Source of the DNA: Anastrepha obliqua
Lineage: Eukaryota > Arthropoda > Insecta > Diptera > Tephritidae
Assembly: GCF_027943255.1 (NCBI RefSeq)
Contig: NC_072897.1
Location: 41,080,044-41,144,043, forward strand
Direction of reading: 5' to 3'
Length of the DNA: 64,000 nt
Numbering within the stretch: position 1 is the first letter of the stretch; each line of letters starts with the position of its first letter. Position numbers and translations under genes: made by a program. Under the pieces are notes generated by a model. It saw nothing but the letters and a program-made list of their open reading frames with translations. It made no database searches and had not been told where the DNA came from. Positions 34,621 to 45,230 of this stretch are shown piece by piece.

Positions 34621-34699
34621 TAGGTGTTAAAACTAGTTTCTAAATAAACCACGTTATCAAAGTTACAAAGATATCAACAGTCAAACAGAGCAGATGTAA

Positions 34700-35661
34700 T
34701 GGAGAAAATTGATGGGACTTAGGTTGGCGTACTGTCTCAGCGTGTCGAAGAAAGGAGCACCCAGTGACCTTAATCGTCTAGATGCCAAGCCCGGACATTT
34801 ACAGAGAAGGTAATTAACAGTCTCCCTCTCTGAAAGATCCCCACAGCTTCTGCAATGGAGGTTAAATGGTAACCCTAGCTTATCCGCGTGTGGTGCCGAT
34901 CGTCCAGGGACCGGTAAACACAGCTACGAATAAATTGCGAGGAGTCCAAATAACTTTCGAAAGGGTTTTCGAAATAGCATATGAAGAAATGAAGCTCCAT
35001 CTTTTCTTCGCTTTCTTGAGTAATAATTTGTTTATTTCCCCTTTACCAACTATCAGGGGGATGCCAATGACTGGGAAGAAGGGCCCTGAGGCCAACTCAC
35101 TGCCCTTCCTGGTAAGCACATCAGCAATTTCATTCCCCTCTATGTTCCTATGTCCTGAAACACAGATCAGAGAAATGTTACCTGCACACCCAAGAGATTT
35201 GATCTCCTGCTTACAGGAGTTTACTAATTTCGCTCTGCGCCATGACGTCGTCAGAGCCTTGACCGCGGCTTGACTATCGGAGAAAATGTTGATATCTTCC
35301 TCGCTACCGCGTTCCCTAAGCATTTTGCATGTCTGCAGGATCGCAAAGACTTCTTCCTGAAAAACAGTGGCAGTATTCGGCAGTTTAAAGGAAATAGATA
35401 AATTGGCTTATTTAGAGAAAACCTCGCTCTGACTCCCGATTCCATCTTGGAACCGTCAGTGAAGACAGAGGTGCAAGCTTCAGCGCAGATTTTCTCCTCG
35501 ATCCAATCCTCCCTATTTAGAAAGATTGGCCTGGCATGACCCTCAAACTCCAATTTGTGGACAGAGAGATCTGCCCGAAGCTCGAAGAAGAACGGTGTTA
35601 ACTGCCAAAAAATGCTACCATGTCCTTTGAGAAATTGCCTCCAAAGGCTAACTTCTTTCAA
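34700..35661 (-). pseudogene. LOA-type ORF2 RNase H and C-terminus, copy B
   Basis: TSVFTDGSKMESGVRA (RNase H start, near 35470), then in another frame INIFSDSQAAVKAL (near 35290) and LICVSGHRNIEGNEIADVLT (near 35160) supply the D, E/D and H-N-D type motifs. Further downstream a CRSCGDLSERETVNYLL-like C-terminus lies near 34840. A frameshift near 35400 separates the first from the later motifs. Confidence 0.75.
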
Positions 35662-35699
35662 CCTGATTGTACTTTGAGCTGCGATGGAAAAACGTAAAA

Positions 35700-36516
35700 G
35701 TCAATGGAAAGTAAGTAGAAAACAACATTGGCGCATTGGGGCAAGTTTTAAATGCTCCGGTGATACGAATACATGCAGTCCTGTGCACCCTGCCCAGTTT
35801 AGTTATATTATAGCCTTTCCGAAGAGCTTTTTACCAAACCAGGCATCCATACGTTAAAATTGGCAAAACCACTACATTGCACATCAACGGGACGACCTTT
35901 GGCTTGAATCCCCATTTTCTACCGAACATAGATTTGCAGGAATAGAAGGGTAAATGGCCCTTTTAACCCGATTTTCAATGTGTAGCTTCTAATGGAGTTT
36001 GGAGTCAAATATGATTTCAAGATACCTAACTTTGGATGAAAGAGGGAGAACATGGTTGTGGATGTTTAAATTTTCTGGTAAATAGCACCAGCTCTACTAA
36101 CCCTTAACCCCACTATTATATAATATTTTCAGAACTTTGGCAATAGCAACTAGCCAAAGTAGGGGCGAAAGGACACCACCCTGCGGCACCCCCCTGTGCA
36201 CAAATCTAGTGACTTTAGCCCCTCTTGCCACCACACTAACTTCCCTGTAGCCAGGCAGGGACGAGATCCAGAGGCAGATGGGGTTTTCCACCTCTAGTCT
36301 CTCTAATGCAATGAAAATTGACTCGGCACTGATGCTATTAAAAGCACCCTCTATATCTATCAAGGCCACCAAAGTGAATTGTTTGCCCTCCAGAGATTTT
36401 TCCACTGTACCTATAACCTCGTGTAAGGCTGATTCCGCGGATTTCCCTTCCAGGTAAGCATGTTGCTCTGGGGATATTTTGGATTCGATGGGCTCTCGGA
36501 TATGATAATCGATCAA
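35700..36516 (-). pseudogene. LOA-type ORF2 reverse transcriptase fragment, copy B
   Basis: An open frame 36516-36097 contains SPEQHAYLEGKSAESALHEV, LVALIDIEGAFNSIS (palm motif A), RGVPQGGVLSPLLWLVAI (motif B), then stops before the catalytic YADD. Thumb sequence KVRYLEIIFDSKLH follows near 36030. Confidence 0.78.
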
Positions 36517-37259
36517 TTTTCAAACACCATTAACTTAAATCAGGTCGGACTTATAGATAAAGTCCTTGACCCCTCCTCCCTGATTATCAGTTAACCTTTC
36601 AAACACCTTTGTGTTTTTTGATTCTGTGAACTGACAGGTTAGATTTCAGGGAAACATCGAGTAGTCCTACCTGTTGACTTGTGTCGACAATGTCACGTGG
36701 GGTAATATAATTTTCCGAAAAGTGATTACTTACCAGGATAGTAAAAGATTCCCCTGCAGCTTCAGCCCACTCCCCATCCTCCATTTTTACAAGAGTTTTG
36801 TAGGAGTGGTCCCTCGAAGGACCTTGCTTAGCCTGGCAGAATTCGCAGTACTCTTTTCAGGAGTTGCGTTTCGCATATTTAATGACTTTTTTGTATTCAT
36901 TCAAATTTACACGGTAAGTTTAAAAGTTTTTAGTTGGAAGCATTCGTTAAAAACCATCTAACCTTCTTTTTCAAGCCGGTCGGCGTCTTGCTCCACCAGG
37001 GAGGAAAGTTTTTCTTGCTAAAAGATACTGAACAAGCCACTTTGAAGTCCGTCTGATAGGATCGCTGCAAGTGTTTCATCTTCTTGTCCAGTTGATCAGT
37101 GGATGAGTAGGAAAAAGTTCACCTGTTCAATTTATTATTGAAAACCCTATTGAACAGAGACGAGTCGGTTATTTTAGGGTTCCTGTGGTGAGATATGGTT
37201 TCCCGTGCGAATTTGATTTTGAAGAAAAATTTCGGAGAAATTTTTCTAAGAAACCTTCC

Positions 37260-37730
37260 AATTATCTACCCTAATGGCAGACGAATTCGTCGAAATAGTG
37301 ATATCAGGATCTTCTTTCTAACCGCTTGATGTTCGCGATGCTGGAAATACAAACGTGGGGTGCCCTTGTTCTAAATGTGGAGATTACGGCTAATAATGAA
37401 ATCAAAAAGGGGCTCACCCCGATCATTAGATCTTTATTAAATTGAGTCCACCAAACGAACCACTTCCCCTGTAGGTGCTGCATTTTTGTGAGCCATATAT
37501 GCAGAAACCAAGTAGTAGCAACGGTCACTAGATGGTTCCACTCGGACCACTGTCACGTCTGGTGAGCAGAAATGAGAAATAAGAAAAGCATTTATGGTAT
37601 TCCTAACGAGAATACAAATACTAGGCTCACTTCCCGACTGGAAATAAAGGAAAGGTTGAAGTGGCACTTATCAGTATGTTCCTCCTTGAGTATGACAAAG
37701 AGGTTATCCGTGGCTAAACTAGCATGGCGA
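37260..37730 (-). pseudogene. LOA-type ORF2 endonuclease fragment, copy B
   Basis: VRVEPSSDRCYYLVSAYMAH (near 37540), and in a second frame SNDRGEPLFDFIISRNLHI with the following RTSS-like segment, are the late part of an APE-type endonuclease. The two frames overlap between 37437 and 37528. Confidence 0.6.
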
Positions 37731-37809
37731 AGGTTAATCTGAGCTACCCTTAACATTAATTTGTAAAAGGATACTCACCTTAGCATGCTCCATGGCCACC
37801 CCAAGCTCC

Positions 37810-38974
37810 TTAGACTCGGGTACCGCGTCCATAACGGACGGCCGTAGCTCCGGGCTGATTAGTTACTCCCCCTATACTGTCAAGGGCGCAATCCGGAGCA
37901 CCAGACGCGGTTAAGATCTTAACTTTGGCCATTCTAAGGCCAAAATGGAGATTGTGTTTCTTTTCGTCGAGTACCTTCAGGGACTTTTCAGCAGTAAGCA
38001 ACAGGGCTGTCGAGCTGTTTTTCTGAGGTTCCTCCAACTTGATCACAGACCAGTTGTACATAGGAACCTTTGAAGCTTGAGGCAGTGTAGGACCTTCGCA
38101 CCCTTCAGGTTCCCCTTTAATAGCCAAATGCGAGCTCTGCGTCTCCTAGGTATATCCGAAGCTGGGATGAGCTTAAACAAGAGCCTCTCCCCGGCATTGC
38201 TAACCCTAGCAACGCACTTCTCCAGAAAACCCTAGGAGAACTCATCGGATCACTTGATAACCCTACACCCGCAGCGGATATCTCCCAAGTCGAAAAGAGG
38301 CAACTGTTCTTGGTTTTCCATTTGGTATTCGACCATCATTTCTCACAGGCGTCCCTTAACAGCACCCCAATTGGTCTGCACCTCCCTACCACTATGGAAT
38401 ATTGCGTCTACGAGAGCAACTTAAGTGTGATCCCTGGCGATTTGGAGGTGATCCCTCGCAACCCTCTCAATCGCTGGCACCTATCTTGTTGTTGGGCCCT
38501 CAACGCCTTAAAGGGAAAAAATTTTGTTACTTTCTTAGCAGCAGGACCGCTCACATTTTGTGATCGGTTACACTTAGCCGCTGGTTGGTTCCGAAGATTT
38601 TTGTGCGATTGGAGGTCGGAAGTTCTGCTCGCGGCCATAGTTTCGTACTCCGAAACTACGGTCTTATATCTGATCTTGTTCCCTGCATCGCGTTCGTCTG
38701 CTCTACCGGCCAATTCAATCTTAACTATCTTAGTCAGAATTAATGTGGCTCTCTAGTAGCACGCTTCTAGCAATGACCCAGAAAATTTTTTATTCTTCTT
38801 CTTGGCGTCCCTATCAGAGAACGCCGGAGAAGAGTATTGCGCATGCTGAGTTATTGGCTGTAGACGGCTGGGTTTCAGCAGTGGGGTGCTATAGCGAGCA
38901 CTCGACGTGCTGGGTGCGACCACTGTGTCCTGACTAGAAGCCAACAACTCATCTTCCGAGAGTGCGCCCAGCAC
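37810..38974 (-). pseudogene. LOA-type LINE ORF1 (DUF4780-like), copy B
   Basis: On the minus strand an N-terminal Ser-rich part (38974-38753), a middle basic part (38713-38408) and a C-terminal folded part (FLEKCVARVSNAGERLLF near 38200; PMYNWSVIKLEEPQKNSSTA then KSLKVLDEKKHNLHFGLRMA, 38060-37930) are in three frames. The C-terminal part is the DUF4780-like domain. Confidence 0.6.
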
Positions 38975-38999
38975 ACACTTTTGTTCGTTTGCCGGATGA

Positions 39000-39856
39000 C
39001 AAGCTTCCGTCCTTCAAAAAATGGCATTGCAGCCACAGTTTTCATTAGCCATCCATTGCCTGCATCTTCACCATCATACCGCTAGCCGCTGCTGCAGCAT
39101 ATTTCTCTCCGGCGGACGATAGTAGATCACTAGGCGGACACGGTCCTACATTCTTACCTTCTGCAACACTCCTTCCACTGGATCCGTTGGTACTACTACC
39201 AGGTACTTGACTGCTGCAAGAGGCTCTTCCTGCAGTCACTGCTACCTGTTGTCCAAGGTTGATTAATTGAATTCAGGTTTGTTGTTCTTCCTGATTTTCT
39301 TCTTCCTTTTGCCAACCCGTGCGCTCGCTGTTGCCTCATCTCTCAAGTTGGGTTATCATCAGATCTGTTCCTCTTGACAGCTTCGGTTACAGGGGTGGAC
39401 GAAAGCAGAAGAGTCGCCACTCCAGTTTGATTCGCAGTACCACAGCTCCCGCTTCTCTCGCCGTCACCGCGTTCCTCTGTCTTTGTCGCTGTCTCTGCCT
39501 TTTGGACAGATTTATTCCAGAATTTGGCACCTGCTCAGTTGGTGCACTGGTACTTTCTGAGCGCGAACTCGGATTAACCATTGACCAACAAATCCCCGAA
39601 CCTAGTGCCAGGACAAGTCCGATTTTGGTTTTCTCGGATGTGGTGACATAACAGGGGCTGCCTTCGTCATAACCACATATGATTCCACCAAATTTCCTCC
39701 CGGAACAGTCTTTTTCTTCACAGCCGTTAGAACAATGGTACTTTTCAGGTTTGCATCCGAATTAACCATATTACTTGCGCCCGTAGAAGAAAGCGTTAGA
39801 GAGTTGAGACATAAATGAGCTGTTCCAACCTCCCTAGGATCAGCCACAAGGCACAC
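39000..39856 (-). pseudogene. LOA-type ORF1 N-terminal part, copy C, inverted
   Basis: Minus-strand SSRSESTSAPTEQVPNSGIN and SKRQRQRQRQRNAV (39560-39480) and PGSSTNGSSGRSV with GEKYAAAAASGMMVKM (39210-39060) match copy A ORF1 at 27770-28330. Its continuation (39850 onward) is on the plus strand, so the ORF1 halves are in opposite orientation: an inversion with a breakpoint near 39845, or two joined fragments. Confidence 0.7.
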
Positions 39857-40560
39857 TGGAGATCATAGCAATATACCAAACCGGGGACGGATCCTAGATA
39901 TGGAAACGCATCCTACCTGGATCTTGGTGTGGATCCAGAATGGCTAAAGGTCATGCGGTCTAGGTATGGAATGCGTCTATTTCTGGATCTTGGAAGGGTG
40001 CTCGTTACTGTACTTGATTAAGACATGGGTAAGGAGTAAAACTTAAGTTAAGACTGTCCATATGACCAGAAATATTTCATGTACACAGATTAACATGCAG
40101 CACAGCATAGCGGCTACGGGTCTCTTATCGCGTAGCCAAGCGAAACTGCACCCAAATCCTCACATAATATTAATGCAGGATTTGTTGGTATCCTTGGGCT
40201 TGGAGATATAAAGTGGTGCTCTATCCTTATAACGAGGGAGAGATTCGTCCGCGTACGTGTATCATTATACAAAACGGTCGATTGCATTCTGTTGTTAAGA
40301 CTTAGTTGCCGCTAAGATAAAATTTTTTCTGCGACTATATTCCTCCCCACGAGGGAGGCGATAGAAGTCGTAAGATACGCTGAATCCATGAAATTAGGTC
40401 TTATTTTGGGATGTGACGCAAATTCACAGAACACACTCTGGGGTAGCACGAAATGTATCTTCAGGGGTCATAAGTCATGGACGATTGATATGACTGTCTG
40501 ACCATCATTATATAGAGTTTAAGCTTGCGGCCGAGACATCCTCGATGTCAGCAGGCCGGA
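39845..40560 (+). pseudogene. LOA-type ORF1 end and endonuclease, copy C
   Basis: Bases 39860-40540 parallel 28630-29450 of copy A: ORF1 end (DPEWLKVM...FLDLGRVLVTVLD), then ORF2 start (ISCTQINMQHSIAATGLL) and endonuclease with GCDANSQNTLWGSTKC near 40415. Deletions and frameshifts are present. It keeps a short segment (around 40160-40200) absent from copy A. Confidence 0.7.
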
Positions 40561-40569
40561 TATTAAAGA

Positions 40570-40815
40570 GTTATATATATATATTTTTTTTTGTTATATA
40601 TATATTGTATAATTGGCACGTACACCCTTTTTGGGTGTTTGGCCGAGCTCCTCCTCGTATTTGTGGTGTGCGTCTTGATGTTGTTCCACAAATGGAGGGA
40701 CCTACAGTTTCAAGCCGATTCCGAACGGCAGATATTTTTATGAGGAGCTTTTTCATGGCAGAAATACACTTGGAGGTTTGCCATTGCCTGCCGAGGGGCG
40801 ACCGCTATTAGAAAA
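40570..40815 (-). repeat. SINE family B, body only
   Basis: The minus strand reads CTAATAGCGGTCGCCCCTCG, CCGTTCGGAATCGGCTTGAA, TGTAGGTCCCTCCATTTGTG, GACGCACACCACAAATACGA and CCAAACACCCAAAAAGGGTG, then a TATATA tail at about 40575-40612. It matches 33620-33775 and 48910-49060. The tRNA-like head is missing (5' truncation). It is inserted inside LOA-type copy C. Confidence 0.8.
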
Positions 40816-40819
40816 GAGG

Positions 40820-43450
40820 GGACCGCTAAAGAAAAAGAGTTAATCCTCGACATTCTCAAGTCCCGGACAATAACTGCGATTGAAGAAGCCACAAACTCAG
40901 TAAGGCGAATTTTAATTGAGAATTATGAGAAGGTGTGCCCTGAACGTAGGCGAACAGAGGGTAAGGCAGGTGGAATGCTGAACTTTCAAAACTCCGAAAA
41001 ACTTCGAGAAAACTTCTCAACAAAGCTAATAAAACTCAGTTGGAAGCGGACTGGACTGCCTACGGTGAACTGAGGAAGGAATATAAGAAGAAAATTGGAT
41101 GATCTAAATTGTACTCCTATAGAACCTTCTGCAGTGAACTGGAGGATCGGAAAAAATCAGTAAGGTTGCGCAAGGTCCTCCAAAGGAACCGGGCGGCTAA
41201 GCTGGACTCACTGCTAGAACCTGATGGTACTTTTACTGACTCAAAGTCGATAATGAGAGAACGATGTTCTCTTTTCAACACATTTCCCTGGCAGCAGAAA
41301 TGTTGTTCGCCAAGGCTATATCGATCAATCTGATCAGGCCAGTATAACTAACTAACAGCAGACGTGGTTGATTCATAGCATCCAGGATAGTTAACGAGGA
41401 AGTGATAAGGTTTACCTTTTCGTCATTCAAAAACTTTAGGTCGCCAGGATTCGATGGACTTTATCCAATCATACTCAAGCGAGGCGAAGCACAACTAATG
41501 AAGATTCTGAAAAGAATCTTTACGGGATGTCTTACGCATACTTATGTTCCACAATCGTGGACTTTGGGGAAAGTTGTGTTTGTTCCAAAGCCAGGCAAGG
41601 ACAATTATGCCTTACCAAAAAGTTTCAGACCCATAAGTCTTACGTCGTTTTTGCTTAAAAGTTTGTAACGTATGGTCGAGAAGAACAGTAGGATAAGGGT
41701 TCCAAGTCGCAACCTCCTCAATCTCAGACAACACACCTATCAAAGTGGAAAATTTTGTGAATCGGCTCTACACGAGTGCGTCAGCATCATGGAAAAAAGG
41801 TTGGGAAAAATGGAGTACACTCTTGGTGTGCTTGTGGACACTGAAGGAGCTTTTGATAATGCTACCTTTGATGCTATGTGTTCTTCTATAGAAGAAATCA
41901 TTATCAGATGGATTGATTCTATGCTATCCAAGAGACTGCTTGTCAGAGATGGAGGAAGTGATGAAGGAGACAGGGAGAAGGCTAAGAAGGGCTGCCCACA
42001 AGGCGGAGTACACCCTACTTTTGTGCTTTGTTGTGGACTCTCTTCTTAACAATCTGCAAAAAATTGGACACGTCCGAGCTTATGTGGATTATGTGAGCAT
42101 ACTAATCTCAGGCCCGTCACTAGTAGCTATATGCCATAAAATGCAGGTAGCCCTAAACAAGATTGATTATAGGTGCGAATTGCATAATCTTTCGTTGAAT
42201 CCTATAAAAAGTACCTTGGTACTTTTCACTAGGAGACGCTATGCGGAAGGTTTTTCACTACCCACCTTGAAAGGAGTAACACTGCAACTGTCCTCTGAGG
42301 CCAAATACTTAAGGATAATACTAGATTGTAAGTTGACCTAGAAGACGCGCGTCGGGGCGAAGGTCTCTCGGACACTAACAGTCTTCTGGCAGTGTAAGGG
42401 GACCTTTGGCAAGACATGAGGTCTAAGACCGGTGATAGTGCATTGGCTGTACATCAGCCTGATTAGACCCATTATTATATACGCCTCCTTAGTCTGGTGG
42501 AAGGATACTATTGTAAAGCCCCTCACAAGACTACGGAGAAGTGTGTGTTTGAATATCACCGGTGCTATGAGTACAACATCTGACGTTACCCTTAATGCCA
42601 TCCGGAACTTGCAACCTCTAGATCTTCAAATCCAGATGGAAGTAATGAAGATGGCGTACATACTCAAGTCAAACGGAGTCTGGGTAAACGAAGAGAACAC
42701 TGTCCACTGTCAGATTTGCCCCCACTTGTGGGAGTGGTGGAAACTGTTCTAGATGCCAGCGAACAGTCGGGTGCCTTACGTTGGCTTCGGTAGGAATGGT
42801 ACCAGAAAACTAATTATCGGGATTTCTGATTTTCTACACCGAGGGATCCAAAACCAGCGATGGTAGTGGATCTGGATGGTACTTAGACGAATACACTAAG
42901 TACTCTTACGCTATAGGACAGATGGCTACTGTATTCTGAACGGAAGTCTATTCCATCTTAAAAGTAGCAGCATACTGGCTAATTGAGAAAAAGTGGCGAG
43001 GTAATAGTATTCGAATTTATAGTGTCAGTCAAGCTGCACCACGCTGGTTTTCGAAATTGGTCGGTGAATGTAAAACAAAACTGGACAGTGTGGCAAAACA
43101 CAACAAAGTTAGTCTTATTAGGGTGCCTGAACACTGCGGTATTACAGGGAACGAGTTGGCTGATAAACTGGCTTATGAAGGCTCTGCAAGCGCATCACGG
43201 GGCCCTGAATCCTTCCTAGGGGTCAATTCTGGATCGGTTCAATAATGGATTGACGACTTCATGAGGTCTACCTATAGAAAGCGTTGATATGAGTGGTTTG
43301 TGAAAGAACCAAACCAAACATAGTAGGAAGGCCTCCGGCGTTCTCTAGAATCAGATTTAGTTCATACTCTTCCTATTCCGGATCTCTTAAGATTCATCCA
43401 TGCGTCTAAAAGAATTGCGGAAAAAATACCTCTAACCAATTTTACCATTC
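40820..43450 (+). pseudogene. LOA-type ORF2 (linker, RT, RNase H, C-terminus), copy C
   Basis: In order: linker (SVRLRKVLQRNRAAKLDSLL, 41160); RT entry (SPGFDGLYPIILKRGEAQLM, 41430; FRPISLTSFLLKSL, 41625); motif A (LVDTEGAFDNATF, 41830); motif B remnant (KGCPQGGVHP, 41985); altered catalytic box AYVDYVSIL (42080, the two Asp of YADD now D and Y); thumb (SSEAKYLRIILDCKL); RNase H (YTEGSKTSDGSGSGWYLD near 42835; RVPEHCGITGNELADKLAYE near 43120); C-terminal rest to 43450. At least six frame changes. Confidence 0.78.
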
Positions 43451-43459
43451 ATATAATAT

Positions 43460-43828
43460 CTATCCTGTCTCTTTATACCTTCCACTGTAATCTATCTGTA
43501 GGTAGTTGGATGCACCAATGACGACAGTGTTCCTATCGCCACCAAGCCGTTTGTGTACCTGCTGCGCTCAGCCTGCTATCGCTGAGATTAACTCACAACT
43601 AACTGGCTGAGTTGTGGATTTTAGTCGGCTCTTACGACAGGCATCCGTTACGGCGGTCATATTCTAGCCGCATAGCCCGCGGGGGGATGCACACTATACA
43701 CTAGACTGTACGAAGAATATCCCACACAATCACTCACTACATCCTTCTCTCAACCCCAAAATCATCCAAATTCGCACACTCCTTTCAAAACTAACCCTTA
43801 GAATAAGAAATAAACGTCAATTAGATTT
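43460..43828. other. Spacer between LOA copy C and Jockey-clade LINE
   Basis: The GC-rich part 43500-43700 has no ORF. 43706-43828 is open in the frame of the downstream ORF1 but lacks an ATG. If the 9-bp duplication TTAGATTTT (43821-43829) is the LINE target site, this is flank; otherwise it includes the LINE's 5' UTR. Confidence 0.4.
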
Positions 43829-43844
43829 TGTCTCTGTTTCGCAA

Positions 43845-45230
43845 ATGCAGTCAGAAGGCATTTCCCAAACCAACGGAAAAACTTCTGATCGAATTGTGAG
43901 TACACTCTCTACAGACTCTACAGAATCAGCAAATCCGTGGTCGAAGCAAAGCTTTTCTGTGAACAGATCTACAGCTACAGCTCAAGAAGAAAAGCTCTCT
44001 CACGAAAGCTCTACGAAAGCTCTAATCAGTAACTGCTCAAACCAGAGTAAAATTAAACAGTCGGTCATACAGACTGGGTTAGACCGCTACATGAACATTC
44101 AGCCAAAGCGTAAACTAAGTCCGCAAAAGCAAACAGTTGATAAACAAAGAGAAAAAATAAAAAAAAATTGTGAAGACGGCTCCCTGTCCCAGAATAGATT
44201 TGCTATACTAGACAACAGTGAGGAAATAACCAAGAGTAAAAGTACAGGCAGTAAGTCTAAACCGCCCCCAATATACTTAAGAGAAAAAAATTCGAACAGT
44301 CTTGTAAACAATTTAGCGAAGTTATTGGGTGCAAACAATTTTCATGTTGTCTCTGTTATGAAAGGCAATATACATGAGACCAAAATTCAAATCTACGAGG
44401 AAAAAAATTTTAGAAAGTTAGTAAATAATTTCGATTTGCTTAAGAAAGAGTACTACACGTATCAGCTTAAAAGCAGTAAGGGCCTTATAGTAATTTTAAA
44501 AGGAGTTGAGCATAATGTAGATCCGTCCGAAATAAAGGGAGCACTGGAAGAAGCGGGATTCGAAATAAAGTCCATATTTAATATAAAAAACCGAAACAAA
44601 GTTCCGCAACCAATGTTTCGTATAGAACTCGAGCCATCAGCAAAATTATTAAAAAAAGGCGAAGTGCATCCTATTTACAACCTGCGTTATCTACTGCATC
44701 GTAAAATTTCAATAGAAGAACCACTAAAACGTAAGAGTCCCGTACAATGTACAAACTGCCAGGAATTTGGCCACACTCGTAGCTACTGTAATTTACCAAG
44801 CGTGTGTGTGATATGCGGTGACTTACACTCCACATCTACGTGTAGCAAACCAAAACAAGATGCAAGTGCTAAAAAATGTAGCAATTGTGGAGAAAACCAC
44901 ACTGCTAATTATCGTGGCTGCCCTGTATTTTTATCAATAAAACAAAAAGAATTGCTGCCAAATAGAAAACCTGTCCCACCTACAACAGTACCAAATCTAA
45001 ATTCTTCTAGTCGCCAACCAATAGCACAACCACAATACCAATCATATGCAAACGTCCTAAAAACCAACCCAAATGTGGAAGCAAATAACATTAATAATTG
45101 CAGTATAGAATCTATGCTTCAAACACTCGTGCAAACTCTTAATCAATTTATGGTTGGAATGCAAAGCATGATACAGGATCTGATTAGAAATCAAACCATT
45201 TTAAATGAAACCCTTTTAAATAAACCATAA
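43845..45230 (+). CDS. Jockey-clade LINE ORF1 protein (gag-like, three zinc knuckles)
   Basis: 461 residues, ATG at 43845. A Ser/Thr- and Lys-rich N-terminal third contains PPPIYLREKN near 143. A folded middle (residues ~150-295, with LIVILKGVEHNV and FRIELEP) matches the PRE/C2HC region of Jockey-type ORF1s. Three knuckles follow at about 303-360: CTNCQEFGHTRSYC, CVICGDLHSTSTC and CSNCGENHTANYRGC. A Pro/Gln-rich tail ends in a short amphipathic segment. It would coat element RNA. Its TAA overlaps the ORF2 ATG by one base (TAATG). Confidence 0.9.
   Translation: MQSEGISQTNGKTSDRIVSTLSTDSTESANPWSKQSFSVNRSTATAQEEKLSHESSTKALISNCSNQSKIKQSVIQTGLDRYMNIQPKRKLSPQKQTVDKQREKIKKNCEDGSLSQNRFAILDNSEEITKSKSTGSKSKPPPIYLREKNSNSLVNNLAKLLGANNFHVVSVMKGNIHETKIQIYEEKNFRKLVNNFDLLKKEYYTYQLKSSKGLIVILKGVEHNVDPSEIKGALEEAGFEIKSIFNIKNRNKVPQPMFRIELEPSAKLLKKGEVHPIYNLRYLLHRKISIEEPLKRKSPVQCTNCQEFGHTRSYCNLPSVCVICGDLHSTSTCSKPKQDASAKKCSNCGENHTANYRGCPVFLSIKQKELLPNRKPVPPTTVPNLNSSSRQPIAQPQYQSYANVLKTNPNVEANNINNCSIESMLQTLVQTLNQFMVGMQSMIQDLIRNQTILNETLLNKP

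Larger units (their letters stand above)
34640..38980 (-). mobile_element. LOA-type LINE, copy B, nearly full span but degraded
   Basis: Read minus: ORF1 (38974-37810), ORF2 endonuclease (about 37730-37260), RT (36516-35700), RNase H (35500-34880) and the C-terminal Cys/His region (34880-34700). Gene order is as expected for LOA/I-group LINEs. Stops and frameshifts lie between every domain, and the start of the RT is missing around 36600-37200. Confidence 0.75.

Noticed and set aside
38310..38756. 148-residue plus-strand ORF
   Set aside because: It is antisense to the LOA-type ORF1 remnant on the minus strand, with no conserved features.
43830..45230. Initial thought that the gag-like ORF belonged to an LTR element
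   Set aside because: The next ORF is an endonuclease-RT protein, and a poly(A) tail with no LTRs follows; it is a Jockey-clade LINE.
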